Positions 18,189 to 27,419 are shown, numbered from the stretch's first letter. The stretch is 64,000 nt of DNA from CALFUK01 sp964450495 (GCA_964450495.1 CAYVFU010000012.1:5278-69277); one strand, 5' to 3'. Notes: generated from the letters alone by a model not told the origin. Numbers and translations: made by a program.

Positions 18189-19307
18189 ATGTATAAAATC
18201 ATTATCACCTTATTTATTGCATTTGTTCTGATCTCTTGTAATGAATCAGGAAAAAAAACTCTCCCTTCAAATCACACATCGATTCCTAAATCAACATCTG
18301 GATACACCGGACATGATCTTTTCATTGAAAAATATTTAGTTGAGATAAAATCTATCCCTGTAGATGAGGCTTCTGCTTCCTCAACAAATAAGATGGTTGT
18401 TATTCCAGGGAGCATCTTTGAGATGGGTGGAGATAACGAACAAGCCTTACCAGATGAATATCCTAAACATGAAGTAAAAGTAGATAGCTTTATGATGGAT
18501 ATAACCGAAGTCACCAATAAAGATTTTAGAGAATTTACCAGTGCCACTGGGTACAAGACAATTGCAGAAAGAGACATTAATCCTGAAGAAATATTAGCAC
18601 AGTTACCTCCTGGCACAACGCTTCCACCAGATTTTGACCCAAGCCCAATATCATTGGTATTTACTGCCTTAGAAAGAAGCATGCCAGCACACCCAAGCAA
18701 TTGGTGGAAGCCTACCCGTAATGCCAATTGGAGACAGCCAGAAGGAGATAAAAGTACTATTGATGGGAAAGATGACTACCCTGCCGTACACATTGCTTGG
18801 ATTGATGCTATGGCTTATTGCAAATGGAGAGGAAAGCGATTGCCTACAGAAGCAGAATGGGAATATGCAGCTCGCGGCAGCAAGGACAAAGAAATTTATC
18901 ACTGGGGCAACGATCCCATCTCTGAAGATCGCGCCAATTACTGGCAGGGAGAATTTCCATATGAAAATCATGGGAATGATAAATTCAAAAAACTAGCACC
19001 TGTTAAAAGCTTCCCTGCTAATGGCTATTCTCTTTATGACATTTCGGGAAATGTATGGGAATGGTGCTCTGATTGGTACCAATATGATTTGTATAAAAAT
19101 AGGTCAGGTAAACTAATTGACAACCCCACCGGTCCAGAAATAAGCTTTGACCCACTAGAGCCATCAGTTCCTAAAAAAGTATTGAGAGGCGGTTCTTTTT
19201 TGTGCAATGACAGCTATTGCAGTGGATATCGAGTGGCTGCACGAATGAAATCTAGTCCGGATACTGGATTGGAGCATACGGGCTGCCGTTGTGCTAGATC
19301 GCTATAG
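18189..19307 (+). CDS. Lipoprotein with formylglycine-generating enzyme (SUMF1/FGE) domain and active-site Cys pair
   Basis: ATG at 18189 (the frame is also open from a TTG one codon earlier). The protein of 372 residues begins with a lipoprotein signal, FVLISCNES. The FGE-sulfatase domain covers about residues 65-370: MVVIPGSIFEMGG, YPKHEVKVDSFMMDITEVTN, GKRLPTEAEWEYAARGS, GNVWEWCSDWYQ and LRGGSFLCNDSYCSGYRVAAR. Cys 339 and Cys 344 in LCNDSYC line up with the catalytic Cys pair of true FGEs, which oxidise a sulfatase Cys to formylglycine. Many Bacteroidota paralogues (for example the GldJ/GldK gliding lipoproteins) have the fold but lack these cysteines. That makes real sulfatase-activating activity plausible, but no sulfatase gene lies in the window. 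It is probably co-transcribed with the desaturase. Confidence 0.88.
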   Translation: MYKIIITLFIAFVLISCNESGKKTLPSNHTSIPKSTSGYTGHDLFIEKYLVEIKSIPVDEASASSTNKMVVIPGSIFEMGGDNEQALPDEYPKHEVKVDSFMMDITEVTNKDFREFTSATGYKTIAERDINPEEILAQLPPGTTLPPDFDPSPISLVFTALERSMPAHPSNWWKPTRNANWRQPEGDKSTIDGKDDYPAVHIAWIDAMAYCKWRGKRLPTEAEWEYAARGSKDKEIYHWGNDPISEDRANYWQGEFPYENHGNDKFKKLAPVKSFPANGYSLYDISGNVWEWCSDWYQYDLYKNRSGKLIDNPTGPEISFDPLEPSVPKKVLRGGSFLCNDSYCSGYRVAARMKSSPDTGLEHTGCRCARSL

Positions 19308-19338
19308 GTTTTAGTTGAGATTAGCCTTTACAAAGCTG

Positions 19339-20457
19339 TTATCCAAGCGCCTGCAACAAATCCTCGATCAAATCATCCACATGCTCTAACCCCACAGAAA
19401 ACCTCAATAGATTTTTAGGTGTTAATGATCCTTCTGCCTCAATAGATGCTCGATGTTCGATAAGGCTATGCGTACCACCAAAACTCGTGGCCCTCGTGAT
19501 CAGCTTTAACTTGTTTGTAACAGCAATAGCAGTAGTATCATCTCCTTTTATTAGAATAGACATCAATGCACCAAAGCCTTTCATTTGTTGTTTTGCTAAA
19601 GCATGAGATGGACTTGACTCAAGACCGGGATATAAGACTTCCTCTACTGCAGGGTGATTAGATAATTGTTTAGCGATTGTCATTGCGGTATCGGCCATAG
19701 CTCGGACACGATGAGTCATTGTCTGGATGCCTCTCAAGGCCAACCAACACTCAAAGGGCGAAGGTACTGCACCACCCATTCGTTGGATATAAACTATTTT
19801 CTCCCAGCGTTCATTTTCATCGGCGGTAATGACTGCACCGCCAAGCACATCGCTGTGCCCTGCTATATACTTCGTCGTCGCGTGAATGACCATATCAGCT
19901 CCCAATTCAATAGGAGATTGGAAAACGGGAGTAGCAATGGTATTATCTACTACTAATAGTGCACCTGCTTCATGTGTAATTGCAGCTAAGCTTTTTATAT
20001 CCGTTAACGTGATTTGAGGATTAGAAGGTGTTTCTGCAATGACCAGTTTGGTATTGGACATGATGTGGTTTCTGACATTTTCTAAATCTGACATATCCAC
20101 AAAGTCAAAATCAATACCTAATGGTGCAAAGATTTTTTTCATCAACTCACTGATGCCGAAGTAAATAATGTCAGGAGCAATGACATGGTCACCGGGCACT
20201 AATGTCTGCAGTAATGTCATCATCGCAGCAGAACCTGAAGAAAAGCATGCACAAGCCACTCCTCCTTCCAAATCTGCCAAACATTGTTCGAGTGCTACCC
20301 TATTCGGATTACTGTATCTAGAATATATATGCTCATTGGGATAGGTGCCATCGACATCTCGCTCAAAGGTCGTACTCAAATAAATAGGAAAGTTTATAGC
20401 CGAGCTGGACTGATCTATACCTTGTCCTGAGTGAATGGCTTTCGTTTCTTTTTTCAT
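19339..20457 (-). CDS. Trans-sulfuration PLP enzyme (cystathionine gamma-synthase/lyase family)
   Basis: ATG at 20457 gives 372 residues beginning MKKETKAIHSGQGIDQSS, the standard start of the Cys/Met metabolism PLP family. Motifs: YSRYSNPNR, CACFSSGSAAMM, VVDNTIATPVFQSP and the PLP-binding Lys near residue 196 in ATTKYIAGHSDVLGG. Family members make cystathionine from an activated homoserine and Cys, cleave cystathionine, or cleave methionine. The sequence alone does not separate gamma-synthase from gamma-lyase, so no symbol is given. Its start overlaps the tmk stop by 4 nt (20454-20457), so it is coupled to tmk. Confidence 0.92.
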   Translation of the reverse strand: MKKETKAIHSGQGIDQSSSAINFPIYLSTTFERDVDGTYPNEHIYSRYSNPNRVALEQCLADLEGGVACACFSSGSAAMMTLLQTLVPGDHVIAPDIIYFGISELMKKIFAPLGIDFDFVDMSDLENVRNHIMSNTKLVIAETPSNPQITLTDIKSLAAITHEAGALLVVDNTIATPVFQSPIELGADMVIHATTKYIAGHSDVLGGAVITADENERWEKIVYIQRMGGAVPSPFECWLALRGIQTMTHRVRAMADTAMTIAKQLSNHPAVEEVLYPGLESSPSHALAKQQMKGFGALMSILIKGDDTTAIAVTNKLKLITRATSFGGTHSLIEHRASIEAEGSLTPKNLLRFSVGLEHVDDLIEDLLQALG

Positions 20458-21092
20458 AATACAGGAAGATTTTGAATCAAATGACTCACTTGTGATACTA
20501 TTTGATCGTGGCACTTCTCTACTGATTGGTTAGCATCGACAACTTTAATGGCCAAGTCTTTACTGTACTTTTCAAACGCGATAAAATAGTTTTGTCTGAT
20601 TTTTTGAAGGAATTCGAGTTTTTCAAATTTTTCAAGTTGCTCATTTCTCATCAAGATACGATTCATGCTTTCTTCAGCAGAGAGATCTAAATAAACAGTC
20701 AAATCAGGCTTTAGCAACTTATGGCATATATCATTCATCTCGACCACTTGTTGAATTGGCATATGCAATCCATGGTAAGCAAATGAAGACCAATAATATC
20801 GATCGGACAAAACGCAGTAACCTTGATCGAGATAGTGTAGCATACCATCATCTTCATTTTGAATATGATCTAATCTATCAGCAACAAACAAAGCTGCAAG
20901 AGTTTCTTCTGAAACAGTAATTTCCTTCGTTAAAATACGCCGAATTAGTTTGCCTATTTCTCTAGAACTTGGCTCAGTTGTTACGTACACTTTCAATCCT
21001 TTACTCACTAAATATGACTTTAATAAATCCAGTTGAGTAGATTTACCTGACCCATCTATGCCTTCAAAGACAATAAATTTTCCTCTTGACAT
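20454..21092 (-). CDS. tmk: Thymidylate kinase
   Basis: Start placed at the ATG at 21092 (MSRGKFIVFEGIDGSGKSTQ), immediately before the P-loop strand. An in-frame ATG one codon earlier and others further upstream would add a non-conserved tail. The protein of 212 residues shows the P-loop FEGIDGSGKST, the DR motif in CVLSDRYYWSSFAYHG and the VYLDLSAEES strand. It phosphorylates dTMP to dTDP for DNA synthesis in the cytoplasm. It is the upstream gene of a two-gene minus-strand unit with the trans-sulfuration enzyme; the pairing has no obvious pathway logic. Confidence 0.95.
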   Translation of the reverse strand: MSRGKFIVFEGIDGSGKSTQLDLLKSYLVSKGLKVYVTTEPSSREIGKLIRRILTKEITVSEETLAALFVADRLDHIQNEDDGMLHYLDQGYCVLSDRYYWSSFAYHGLHMPIQQVVEMNDICHKLLKPDLTVYLDLSAEESMNRILMRNEQLEKFEKLEFLQKIRQNYFIAFEKYSKDLAIKVVDANQSVEKCHDQIVSQVSHLIQNLPVL

Positions 21093-21163
21093 CATTAATT
21101 TTATGATATTTGCCATCATTTTTTTCAAATGATGAAATGAAACTAACATAAATCCTAACTAAT

Positions 21164-21712
21164 ATGGAAAAATATACAGCGATTAAAGAACGTGTGGTAA
21201 AGTATAAAAATATGCTCAATCAAGTTGCTCAGTGGAGGTCAACTTGGTCTAAAGAACTGAAAACATTTATTCTTACTGAAGTAACCAAATTATTGGAAGC
21301 CACTGGCCTTGAAGCGACAGTCAATGAGGAAGAAAAAATAAAAGGCCTTGAATCCATTACCATCATGCTTGGCAATAAGAAGAGTGGTATTTATGAAATG
21401 GCAGGTGATGGCAACGAACGAAAAGACTTTTTCAAAGAATATGGGACATTAGTTTATAGCCAGTTGTTTAACGGGAAAGTGCAAGTCTGGATGACTTATC
21501 CTTTTATCGAAGGTCTAATAGAACCAAGACCGCCAAAACTGATAGGCATCTATGCTCCTCCTGAGTTCAATGAAGCACTAATCATCGGTCATGTTGAAAC
21601 TTTCTTAAAAGACTTGATTGAATGGGAAGATTTCGATGATGATGACAACCCTAATGCAGCACCACCTAAGACTCAAATTGGATTTGCAATAAACTCTGGA
21701 CCAGAAGAATAG
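21164..21712 (+). CDS. Conserved-looking protein of unknown function
   Basis: A protein of 182 residues, probably cytoplasmic (no signal peptide or membrane segment). The first 60 residues look helical; the middle is mixed (VQVWMTYPFIEGLIEPRPPKLIGIYAPPEF). The end is acidic (EWEDFDDDDNPNAAPP), followed by the tail QIGFAINSGPEE. I do not recognise the family and assign no function. It is divergent from tmk and convergent with the next gene, whose stop lies 4 nt beyond its own. Confidence 0.75.
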   Translation: MEKYTAIKERVVKYKNMLNQVAQWRSTWSKELKTFILTEVTKLLEATGLEATVNEEEKIKGLESITIMLGNKKSGIYEMAGDGNERKDFFKEYGTLVYSQLFNGKVQVWMTYPFIEGLIEPRPPKLIGIYAPPEFNEALIIGHVETFLKDLIEWEDFDDDDNPNAAPPKTQIGFAINSGPEE

Positions 21713-21716
21713 TCGC

Positions 21717-22247
21717 CTACATATTAAGCAAACATTGAAGTACTAGATTCAGTTCTTCTTTTTGTGAAGGCTCTATGCTGAAAAAGTAACCGTTTTGATT
21801 TCTATCTTCAAAGGAGATAGATTCAATCCCTTTATCATAGAGATGATCTCTTGCTGACTCTTTGCCGAATATACCGCCGAAATTAAAGATCATGGTTCCC
21901 GTGCAATTGCCAGGACTATTGCTTTTCAGTAAAACCGTCGTTTTATCTCTAGTAATGACATTGATTTCCGCTGATTTTGGCAAGCAAATCGTATCAGTAC
22001 TTTTATATCTTAGGGTGAGTTCTTGATTTTGTCTTACAATCAGCAATTCAGTTGTTTCATGACCACTTTCATTTTTGAAGGAGAATCTCTCTTTACTTGC
22101 AAACGTTATTTTGCCAGTTATGGGATTTGTCTTAGAAATCAACTTCAAACTACAATTTGAAGAAGTTATATCTGGATTTGCATTGTTCATTGTCAGCATT
22201 ACCAACAAAACAAAAACCACTGGTATAAAAGAAAAGTATCGATTCAT
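21717..22247 (-). CDS. Secreted protein of unknown function
   Basis: A protein of 176 residues with an N-terminal signal-like hydrophobic stretch (RYFSFIPVVFVLLVMLTM), then a predicted beta-rich mature part with four Cys residues (one each in SNCSLKL, DTICLPK, PGNCTG and LQCLLNM). The even number suggests disulfides in the periplasm or outside. No family was recognised. It stands alone on the minus strand between the 182-residue protein gene and terC. Confidence 0.7.
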   Translation of the reverse strand: MNRYFSFIPVVFVLLVMLTMNNANPDITSSNCSLKLISKTNPITGKITFASKERFSFKNESGHETTELLIVRQNQELTLRYKSTDTICLPKSAEINVITRDKTTVLLKSNSPGNCTGTMIFNFGGIFGKESARDHLYDKGIESISFEDRNQNGYFFSIEPSQKEELNLVLQCLLNM

Positions 22248-22393
22248 TCTAAAATTAAGTAAATCTTGTAATTCTATCTCGGGTGGCTATAACAAAAGTA
22301 TAAAACCAAATCTTTAATTTGTGCTCTTATTGCAAATATTACGAGAAGTGGCGATTTTTAACATTTCTCTAAAGACAAAATGAAAGAAACCCT

Positions 22394-23236
22394 ATGGAAT
22401 TACTCTTTTTAATGGAAATGCCAGACTTTGCGAGTAGTGGTATGTGGATGAGCTTGATCACTTTATGCCTTTTGGAAGTAATCTTAGGTGTTGACAACAT
22501 TATTTTCATCTCCATTGTAGCTGGAAAATTAAAGAATGAGGACGTCACCAAAGCCACCAACATAGGTCTTGTCCTAGCAATGGTGATGAGGATTGCCTTA
22601 CTTTTTGGGGTGACCTGGTTAATTGCAATGAATGAACCTTGGCTGAAAATCGATACATCATGGATGCATGCTGGATTTTCTGTCCAAAGTTTGATTTTGA
22701 TAGCTGGAGGACTATTTCTACTCTACAAAAGTGTTTCTGAAATCCACCACAAGTTAGAAGGAGACGAACATGGGTCTGATGAAAAATCAAAAGGCGTTAC
22801 TTTGCGAAGTGCTATAATTCAAATCACGATAATCAATATTGTGTTTTCGTTTGATTCGATATTGACGGCAGTTGGGATGACAAATGGTTTGGAAGGGGCC
22901 TTATTTGTGATGATAGTCGCCGTTGTTATTTCTGTCATAATCATGATGCTGTTTGCTACTCCTGTGGGACGATTTGTGAATAAACACCCAACGGTCCAGA
23001 TGCTTGGTTTATCATTCCTTATTCTAATAGGGTTTATGTTGATATTGGAAGGTGGCCACTTGGCTCATTTATCTGTCTTTGGACAGGAGATAGGTGCAGT
23101 ACCAAAAGGCTATTTATACTTTGCCATTGCATTTGCACTAGGTGTGGAATTCTTAAATATTCGATTAAGGACAAAGAGGAAGCCAGTTCAATTGCATGGT
23201 GCTAAGAAGGAAGCGATCAAGGAAGGAATACTATAG
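22394..23236 (+). CDS. TerC-family integral membrane protein
   Basis: A protein of 280 residues with about seven membrane segments. The family core is visible: LEVILGVDNIIFISIVAGKL near residues 27-46 and the second acidic motif FSFDSILTAVGMTNG near 153-168. These paired Asp/Asn-containing segments define TerC proteins, which are linked to tellurite resistance and, in several bacteria, to manganese export or metal loading of secreted enzymes. The substrate here is unknown. No yybP-ykoY-type manganese riboswitch was seen upstream. It is followed by apbE 55 nt downstream. Confidence 0.92.
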   Translation: MELLFLMEMPDFASSGMWMSLITLCLLEVILGVDNIIFISIVAGKLKNEDVTKATNIGLVLAMVMRIALLFGVTWLIAMNEPWLKIDTSWMHAGFSVQSLILIAGGLFLLYKSVSEIHHKLEGDEHGSDEKSKGVTLRSAIIQITIINIVFSFDSILTAVGMTNGLEGALFVMIVAVVISVIIMMLFATPVGRFVNKHPTVQMLGLSFLILIGFMLILEGGHLAHLSVFGQEIGAVPKGYLYFAIAFALGVEFLNIRLRTKRKPVQLHGAKKEAIKEGIL

Positions 23237-23291
23237 AATATATAAATCTAGCATTCTAATACTAAACTTAGTAAGTGTTTTTCACTAAACT

Positions 23292-24338
23292 ATGAACATA
23301 CGTGTAAGTATATATGGCACCTTACTAGGCATTATCTTATGCTTGTCTGCTTGCGATTCTACAAATAAACAATCCTTTAGAATCACAGGAGAAACGATGG
23401 GTACTTATTACAGAGTAACTATCGATTCGACTGATAGAAGCATTCAGCAAAGCATTGATTCTATTTTGGTCAAGCTCAATAAGGAGTTATCTACTTATGA
23501 CCCAGAGTCTCTGATTTCACAATTTAATGAATCAAAAACAGGAGTTACTATTGAAGATAGCTATCTAGACTTATATGCCTTTCAAAAAAATCTTACTCTT
23601 TCAAAAACAGTCAATCAACTCTCAAATGGTGCATTTGACCCCAGTTTAATGCCAGTCATTAACTATTGGGGGTTTGGGTACAAAGGACGTAATGCCATCA
23701 ACAGAGCAGATTCTATGATCGTAGATTCGCTAATGGCATTAACAGGTTTAAAACATGTCAACATAGATATCGATAAAAACACCATTTCTAAATCAATTGC
23801 AGGTTTAGAATTGGACTTTAGTGCTATTGCAAAAGGATACGGAGTTGACTTGATTGCTGAGTATCTCGATGACAGACAAATAGATAATTATTTGGTGGAC
23901 ATTGGTGGAGAATCGCGGGCCAAAGGGCTCAATGCCAAAAACTTGAAATGGACTCTAGGTTTGTCAACTCCCAAAAAAGACGCTGCATATTCTGAAAGTA
24001 TTCTCTATCTCCAACTCAATGACAATGCTCTTGCTACTTCAGGTAATTATATAAATTATCATGAGACCGATACTGGCAAATCTTACGGCCATACAATTGA
24101 TGCTGTGACTGGATATCCAGCAAAAACAGATATTTTGAGTGCATCCGTTATTACTGATAATTGCATGACAGCTGATGCATGGACGACAACTTTCATGGCA
24201 TTAGGACTAAATAAATCCAAAGAGCTAGTAGAGGAATTAGACGGTATCGAAGCTTTGTTTATTTTTGAGTCTCAAAGTGCGGAGCTGGATACATGGTATT
24301 CATCAGGATTCGAACAATATATCTTATGGAAAAAATGA
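23292..24338 (+). CDS. apbE: FAD:protein FMN transferase (ApbE), lipoprotein
   Basis: A protein of 348 residues beginning MNIRVSIYGTLLGIILCLSACDS, a lipoprotein signal with Cys 21. ApbE motifs: RITGETMGTYYRVT near the mature N-terminus, LDFSAIAKGYGVDLIAEYL, YLVDIGGESRAKG, ALATSGNYINYH and TADAWTTTFMALG. The enzyme attaches FMN from FAD to Thr/Ser of target proteins such as NqrB/C and RnfG in a Mg2+-dependent reaction on the outer face of the membrane. Its targets are not in the window. The stop codon overlaps the start of the exonuclease gene (ATGA at 24335-24338). Confidence 0.94.
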   Translation: MNIRVSIYGTLLGIILCLSACDSTNKQSFRITGETMGTYYRVTIDSTDRSIQQSIDSILVKLNKELSTYDPESLISQFNESKTGVTIEDSYLDLYAFQKNLTLSKTVNQLSNGAFDPSLMPVINYWGFGYKGRNAINRADSMIVDSLMALTGLKHVNIDIDKNTISKSIAGLELDFSAIAKGYGVDLIAEYLDDRQIDNYLVDIGGESRAKGLNAKNLKWTLGLSTPKKDAAYSESILYLQLNDNALATSGNYINYHETDTGKSYGHTIDAVTGYPAKTDILSASVITDNCMTADAWTTTFMALGLNKSKELVEELDGIEALFIFESQSAELDTWYSSGFEQYILWKK

Positions 24339-25168
24339 ATATAGACTTTAATTTAACCCGAGACTTGGTATTCTTTGACATTGAATCTACGGGCCTCAAT
24401 GTTGTTCGAGATCGCATCGTTCAGATCGCCTTGATTAAATATTTCGCTGATGATAGAGAAGCTGCAGAATTGGAAATGTTGATCAACCCTACTATTCCAA
24501 TCTCACAAGAAGCTATGGATGTACATGGCATTACTCCAGATAAATTAAGAGACAAACCAACGTTTAGAGATGTTGCCCAGCAACTGCTTGACTTTATTGG
24601 AGATGCGGATCTTTGTGGGTATAACTCAGATCGTTTCGATGTTCCTATGCTGATGGAAGAATTTGCTCGTGTCGGAATTGAATTTAACTTGGAAAATAGA
24701 AAGTCCATTGATGTTCAAAAGATATTTTACAAAATGGAGCCGCGAACATTACAGGCTGCATTAAAATTGTATTGTGGCAAAACGCTAGATGATGCACACG
24801 ATGCATTGGCAGATGTCAGAGCAACGGTTGATGTTTTAAAAGGCCAAATAATCAGATACGATAATGTTGATCATGTAGATGGTGATGGGTTTACCACTAA
24901 AGCTCCAATTAAGAACGATATGAACGCCATTCACGAATTCACGCACGACAATCGACTAATAGATGTTACGCAACGACTCAAATATGACCACAAAGGACAG
25001 ATTGTGTTCAATTTTGGAAAATATATAGGCAAACCAGTTGCAGAAACGTTAGTTAAAGACAAGCAATATTATCATTGGATTCTGGATAAAGAATTTTCAA
25101 CTCAAGTCAAACAACTTGTCAAAAAGCTCGTCAAAGATTATGGGGACCAGCAGCAAAATCCGTCTTAG
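24335..25168 (+). CDS. DEDDh 3'-5' exonuclease (DnaQ-like) with C-terminal ExoX-like domain
   Basis: The ATG at 24335 overlaps the apbE stop and gives 277 residues (MNIDFNLTRDLVFFDIESTG); an ATG three codons upstream is possible. The DEDDh exonuclease domain spans about residues 8-170. It contains Exo I FFDIESTGL (Asp and Glu), Exo II GYNSDRFDVPML and Exo III DAHDALADVRATV with the His. The C-terminal part (about 220-270), FNFGKYIGKPVAETLVKD then YYHWIL, resembles the accessory domain of exodeoxyribonuclease X-type proteins (DUF3820-like). A role in DNA repair or proofreading-type trimming is likely; it is not a polymerase III epsilon subunit in a replication context. It overlaps the next gene by 29 nt. 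Confidence 0.9.
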   Translation: MNIDFNLTRDLVFFDIESTGLNVVRDRIVQIALIKYFADDREAAELEMLINPTIPISQEAMDVHGITPDKLRDKPTFRDVAQQLLDFIGDADLCGYNSDRFDVPMLMEEFARVGIEFNLENRKSIDVQKIFYKMEPRTLQAALKLYCGKTLDDAHDALADVRATVDVLKGQIIRYDNVDHVDGDGFTTKAPIKNDMNAIHEFTHDNRLIDVTQRLKYDHKGQIVFNFGKYIGKPVAETLVKDKQYYHWILDKEFSTQVKQLVKKLVKDYGDQQQNPS

Positions 25169-26147
25169 CGGATCATTCCTTTTTTTAATTCTAATTTGTC
25201 TTTTTGGCTGTTACGAACCAATTGAAGATTGTTTAGAATTAACTGCATCTAATTACAGTCTTTTTGCAGATGATGCCTGCGATGATTGCTGCCAATTTCC
25301 AAACGTTAATGTACAATTTAGTCCAGTATGGGAAAATGTAGCCCTTGTAACAGACTCAATATATTCAAATGACATTGGAGAAACTTTTTCAGTTAATGAG
25401 GCAAGCTTTTTTGTATCTAATATTCTTCTGGCTAATGATAGCCTAAAGCTAGTGACACAAGATTCTATTCTTTTGAGCTGTGACAATACTTCTGATCTAG
25501 TGGTTTACAATTCTATGGCTGCTGTTTCGCTGACATCTCAAATTGCTGCTAGCAGAGAGATACCCATAACACTAGGTTTTAACCAACTAGAATTTGAAAT
25601 TGGTGTTAATGAATGTTTGGCCCAAGCAGACACCTTACTCTTTGATGATGATGATTTTGTAAGTGGATCAACATTCTTAGATCAAAAGATTGCAGATCAA
25701 GAATATATTTCTGCAAGTTTTCAACTCCTCAAAAACATTGGTGAGCCATCGATTACATCCATCACTGAAACCATAGATACAATCATTGTTATTGATACGA
25801 TGTTCGTTGAAAGTATAGATACCATTATTGACACTGACACTATGTTTACAGTAGCTATAGATACCTTGATTGCTATGGATACGACGTCCATATCCAGCTT
25901 GGATACAATAATTACGCAGCTTCAAGATACACTTGACATTAGCTTTAATAATGAAGAGTTTAATGAATTATTTCAGTTGGAGTCTTTAATTGGAGACTTC
26001 GATATTACTCCAGGATCAAACCTTTCGATAGAAGTCTTTGTTGATTATAGTGTATTATTTTCAACAGTCTCATTTGATGATACCGAAGAAAGCATCAAAA
26101 ATGACATCAACAATAATCTAATGACGGCATTTTCGTTAATGCAATAA
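25140..26147 (+). CDS. MbnP-like lipoprotein with Thr/Asp-rich repeat insertion
   Basis: ATG at 25140 gives 335 residues with a lipoprotein signal (FLFLILICLFGC). The mature start is Cys- and acid-rich (DDACDDCC). Then comes the pattern of the MbnP family: a strand with NVNVQFSPVW, then GETFSVNEASFFVSNILL, and later a GFNQLEFEIGVN strand. MbnP proteins are partners of MbnH, a di-haem enzyme that converts a Trp of MbnP to kynurenine and is linked to copper handling in methanotrophs; Bacteroidota carry homologues of both. About residues 207-270 form an unusual low-complexity insert of repeated DTI/DTM units (ETIDTIIVIDTMF, ESIDTIIDTDTMF, AIDTLIAMDTT). The gene overlaps the exonuclease by 29 nt and the di-haem gene by 1 nt. 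Confidence 0.72.
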   Translation: MGTSSKIRLSGSFLFLILICLFGCYEPIEDCLELTASNYSLFADDACDDCCQFPNVNVQFSPVWENVALVTDSIYSNDIGETFSVNEASFFVSNILLANDSLKLVTQDSILLSCDNTSDLVVYNSMAAVSLTSQIAASREIPITLGFNQLEFEIGVNECLAQADTLLFDDDDFVSGSTFLDQKIADQEYISASFQLLKNIGEPSITSITETIDTIIVIDTMFVESIDTIIDTDTMFTVAIDTLIAMDTTSISSLDTIITQLQDTLDISFNNEEFNELFQLESLIGDFDITPGSNLSIEVFVDYSVLFSTVSFDDTEESIKNDINNNLMTAFSLMQ

Positions 26148-27247
26148 TGATTAGGCGTATATCATATTACTTTATTCTCCTGTTTTCACTTACAATCATT
26201 TGTTGTTGCAATGATGATGTACCAGAGCAATTGGATCTAGAGACAATCCCATTTAGTCCGGCCATATATCCTTTGAATATACCAATAGGCTTTCCAGCAA
26301 TGGATATTCCAGAAGACAACCCATTGACAGTTCAAGGAGTAGAGTTGGGTCGGCATCTGTTTTACGATCCAATATTATCTATAGACAGCACTCAATCTTG
26401 CTTTACTTGTCATCAGATACAACACAATTTTACTGATAATCTAGCAGTCAGTCCAGGTGTAGAAGGTCTTCCAGGTACTAGGAGTTCTATGACTTTACTG
26501 AATATTGGATTCCACAATACTGGTTTATTCTGGGATGGACGGGTAAACACTTTAGAAGAACAAGCGCTATTGCCAATAGAAGACCCCTTAGAGTTGAATG
26601 ACACTTGGACAAACGTTGAAAATAAATTACAACGAAGTGATCGCTATCCTAAACTATTCAGAGAAGCCTTTGGGATATCCGAACGAACAGAAATAACTAG
26701 AGAATTAGCAGTCAAAGCCCTTGCACAATTTGAGCGCACACTCATCAGTAGCGGTAATTCAAAATACGATATGGTTCAAGCAGGGTTGGATGTGTTCACA
26801 GATCAAGAGCTCGATGGATTCGAAATCTTTTTTGACATTAATCCTGACCAATCGCTTCATGCCGAGTGTGGACATTGTCACAATGCGCCTTTATTTACAA
26901 CAAATGAATTTTTTAATAATGGACTGGATGCTGTAAATAGCTTGGGTGATTTTCCAGATTTAGGTCGTGGAAAGATCACAAATGTAGCTTTCGACAATGG
27001 CACTTTTAAAGTTCCTACACTTAGAAACATTGACTTATCAGCTCCATTTATGCATGACGGTCGGTTTCAGACCTTGGATGAGGTGATCGACCACTATGTA
27101 TCGGGAGGCAATAAAGCTGATAATTTGGGTGCAGTTATACGGCCATTAAGTTTAGATGCTTCTAATCGAGAAGCGTTAAAGGCGTTCATTTTGACCTTAC
27201 AAGACCCAGATTTTGTGACTAATCCAGCTTTTGCAAGTCCATTTTAA
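26147..27247 (+). CDS. Di-haem cytochrome c peroxidase family lipoprotein (MbnH-like)
   Basis: A protein of 366 residues with a lipoprotein-type N-terminus (FSLTIICCCND). Two CxxCH c-type haem sites are present: SCFTCHQ (Cys 85, Cys 88, His 89) and ECGHCHN (Cys 241, Cys 244, His 245). Family motifs include GVELGRHLFYDPILS, SMTLLNIGFHNTGLFWDGR and APFMHDGRFQTLDEVIDHY. Members reduce H2O2 or, in the MauG/MbnH branch, oxidise a protein partner. The start codon overlaps the stop of the MbnP-like gene by one base, so the pair is translated from one message; this favours the MbnH-type role over a free peroxidase. It acts outside the cytoplasm. Confidence 0.92.
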   Translation: MIRRISYYFILLFSLTIICCCNDDVPEQLDLETIPFSPAIYPLNIPIGFPAMDIPEDNPLTVQGVELGRHLFYDPILSIDSTQSCFTCHQIQHNFTDNLAVSPGVEGLPGTRSSMTLLNIGFHNTGLFWDGRVNTLEEQALLPIEDPLELNDTWTNVENKLQRSDRYPKLFREAFGISERTEITRELAVKALAQFERTLISSGNSKYDMVQAGLDVFTDQELDGFEIFFDINPDQSLHAECGHCHNAPLFTTNEFFNNGLDAVNSLGDFPDLGRGKITNVAFDNGTFKVPTLRNIDLSAPFMHDGRFQTLDEVIDHYVSGGNKADNLGAVIRPLSLDASNREALKAFILTLQDPDFVTNPAFASPF

Positions 27248-27419
27248 AAATTTTCTTCTTTTTTATTCTGCTAAAAAAGGACTTACTGGAAATTTTATTT
27301 TCACAATTTTCAATAATAGAACAATTCAATCTACCCTAAACCATTGATTTACATATATTTAATAGATACTCACAATCATATTAAATAATTATTTATATCA
27401 CAATTATAAGTTTTTGTAC

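Noticed and set aside
23230..23291. Imperfect hairpin between terC and apbE as a terminator
   Set aside because: The stem is short and bulged (TTAGTAAGTG/CACTAA) and the genes look co-oriented and closely spaced; evidence is too weak.
24293..24334. Upstream extension of the exonuclease into apbE
   Set aside because: The ATG at 24335 forms a tight ATGA overlap with the apbE stop and fits the domain start; the extension lies wholly within apbE.
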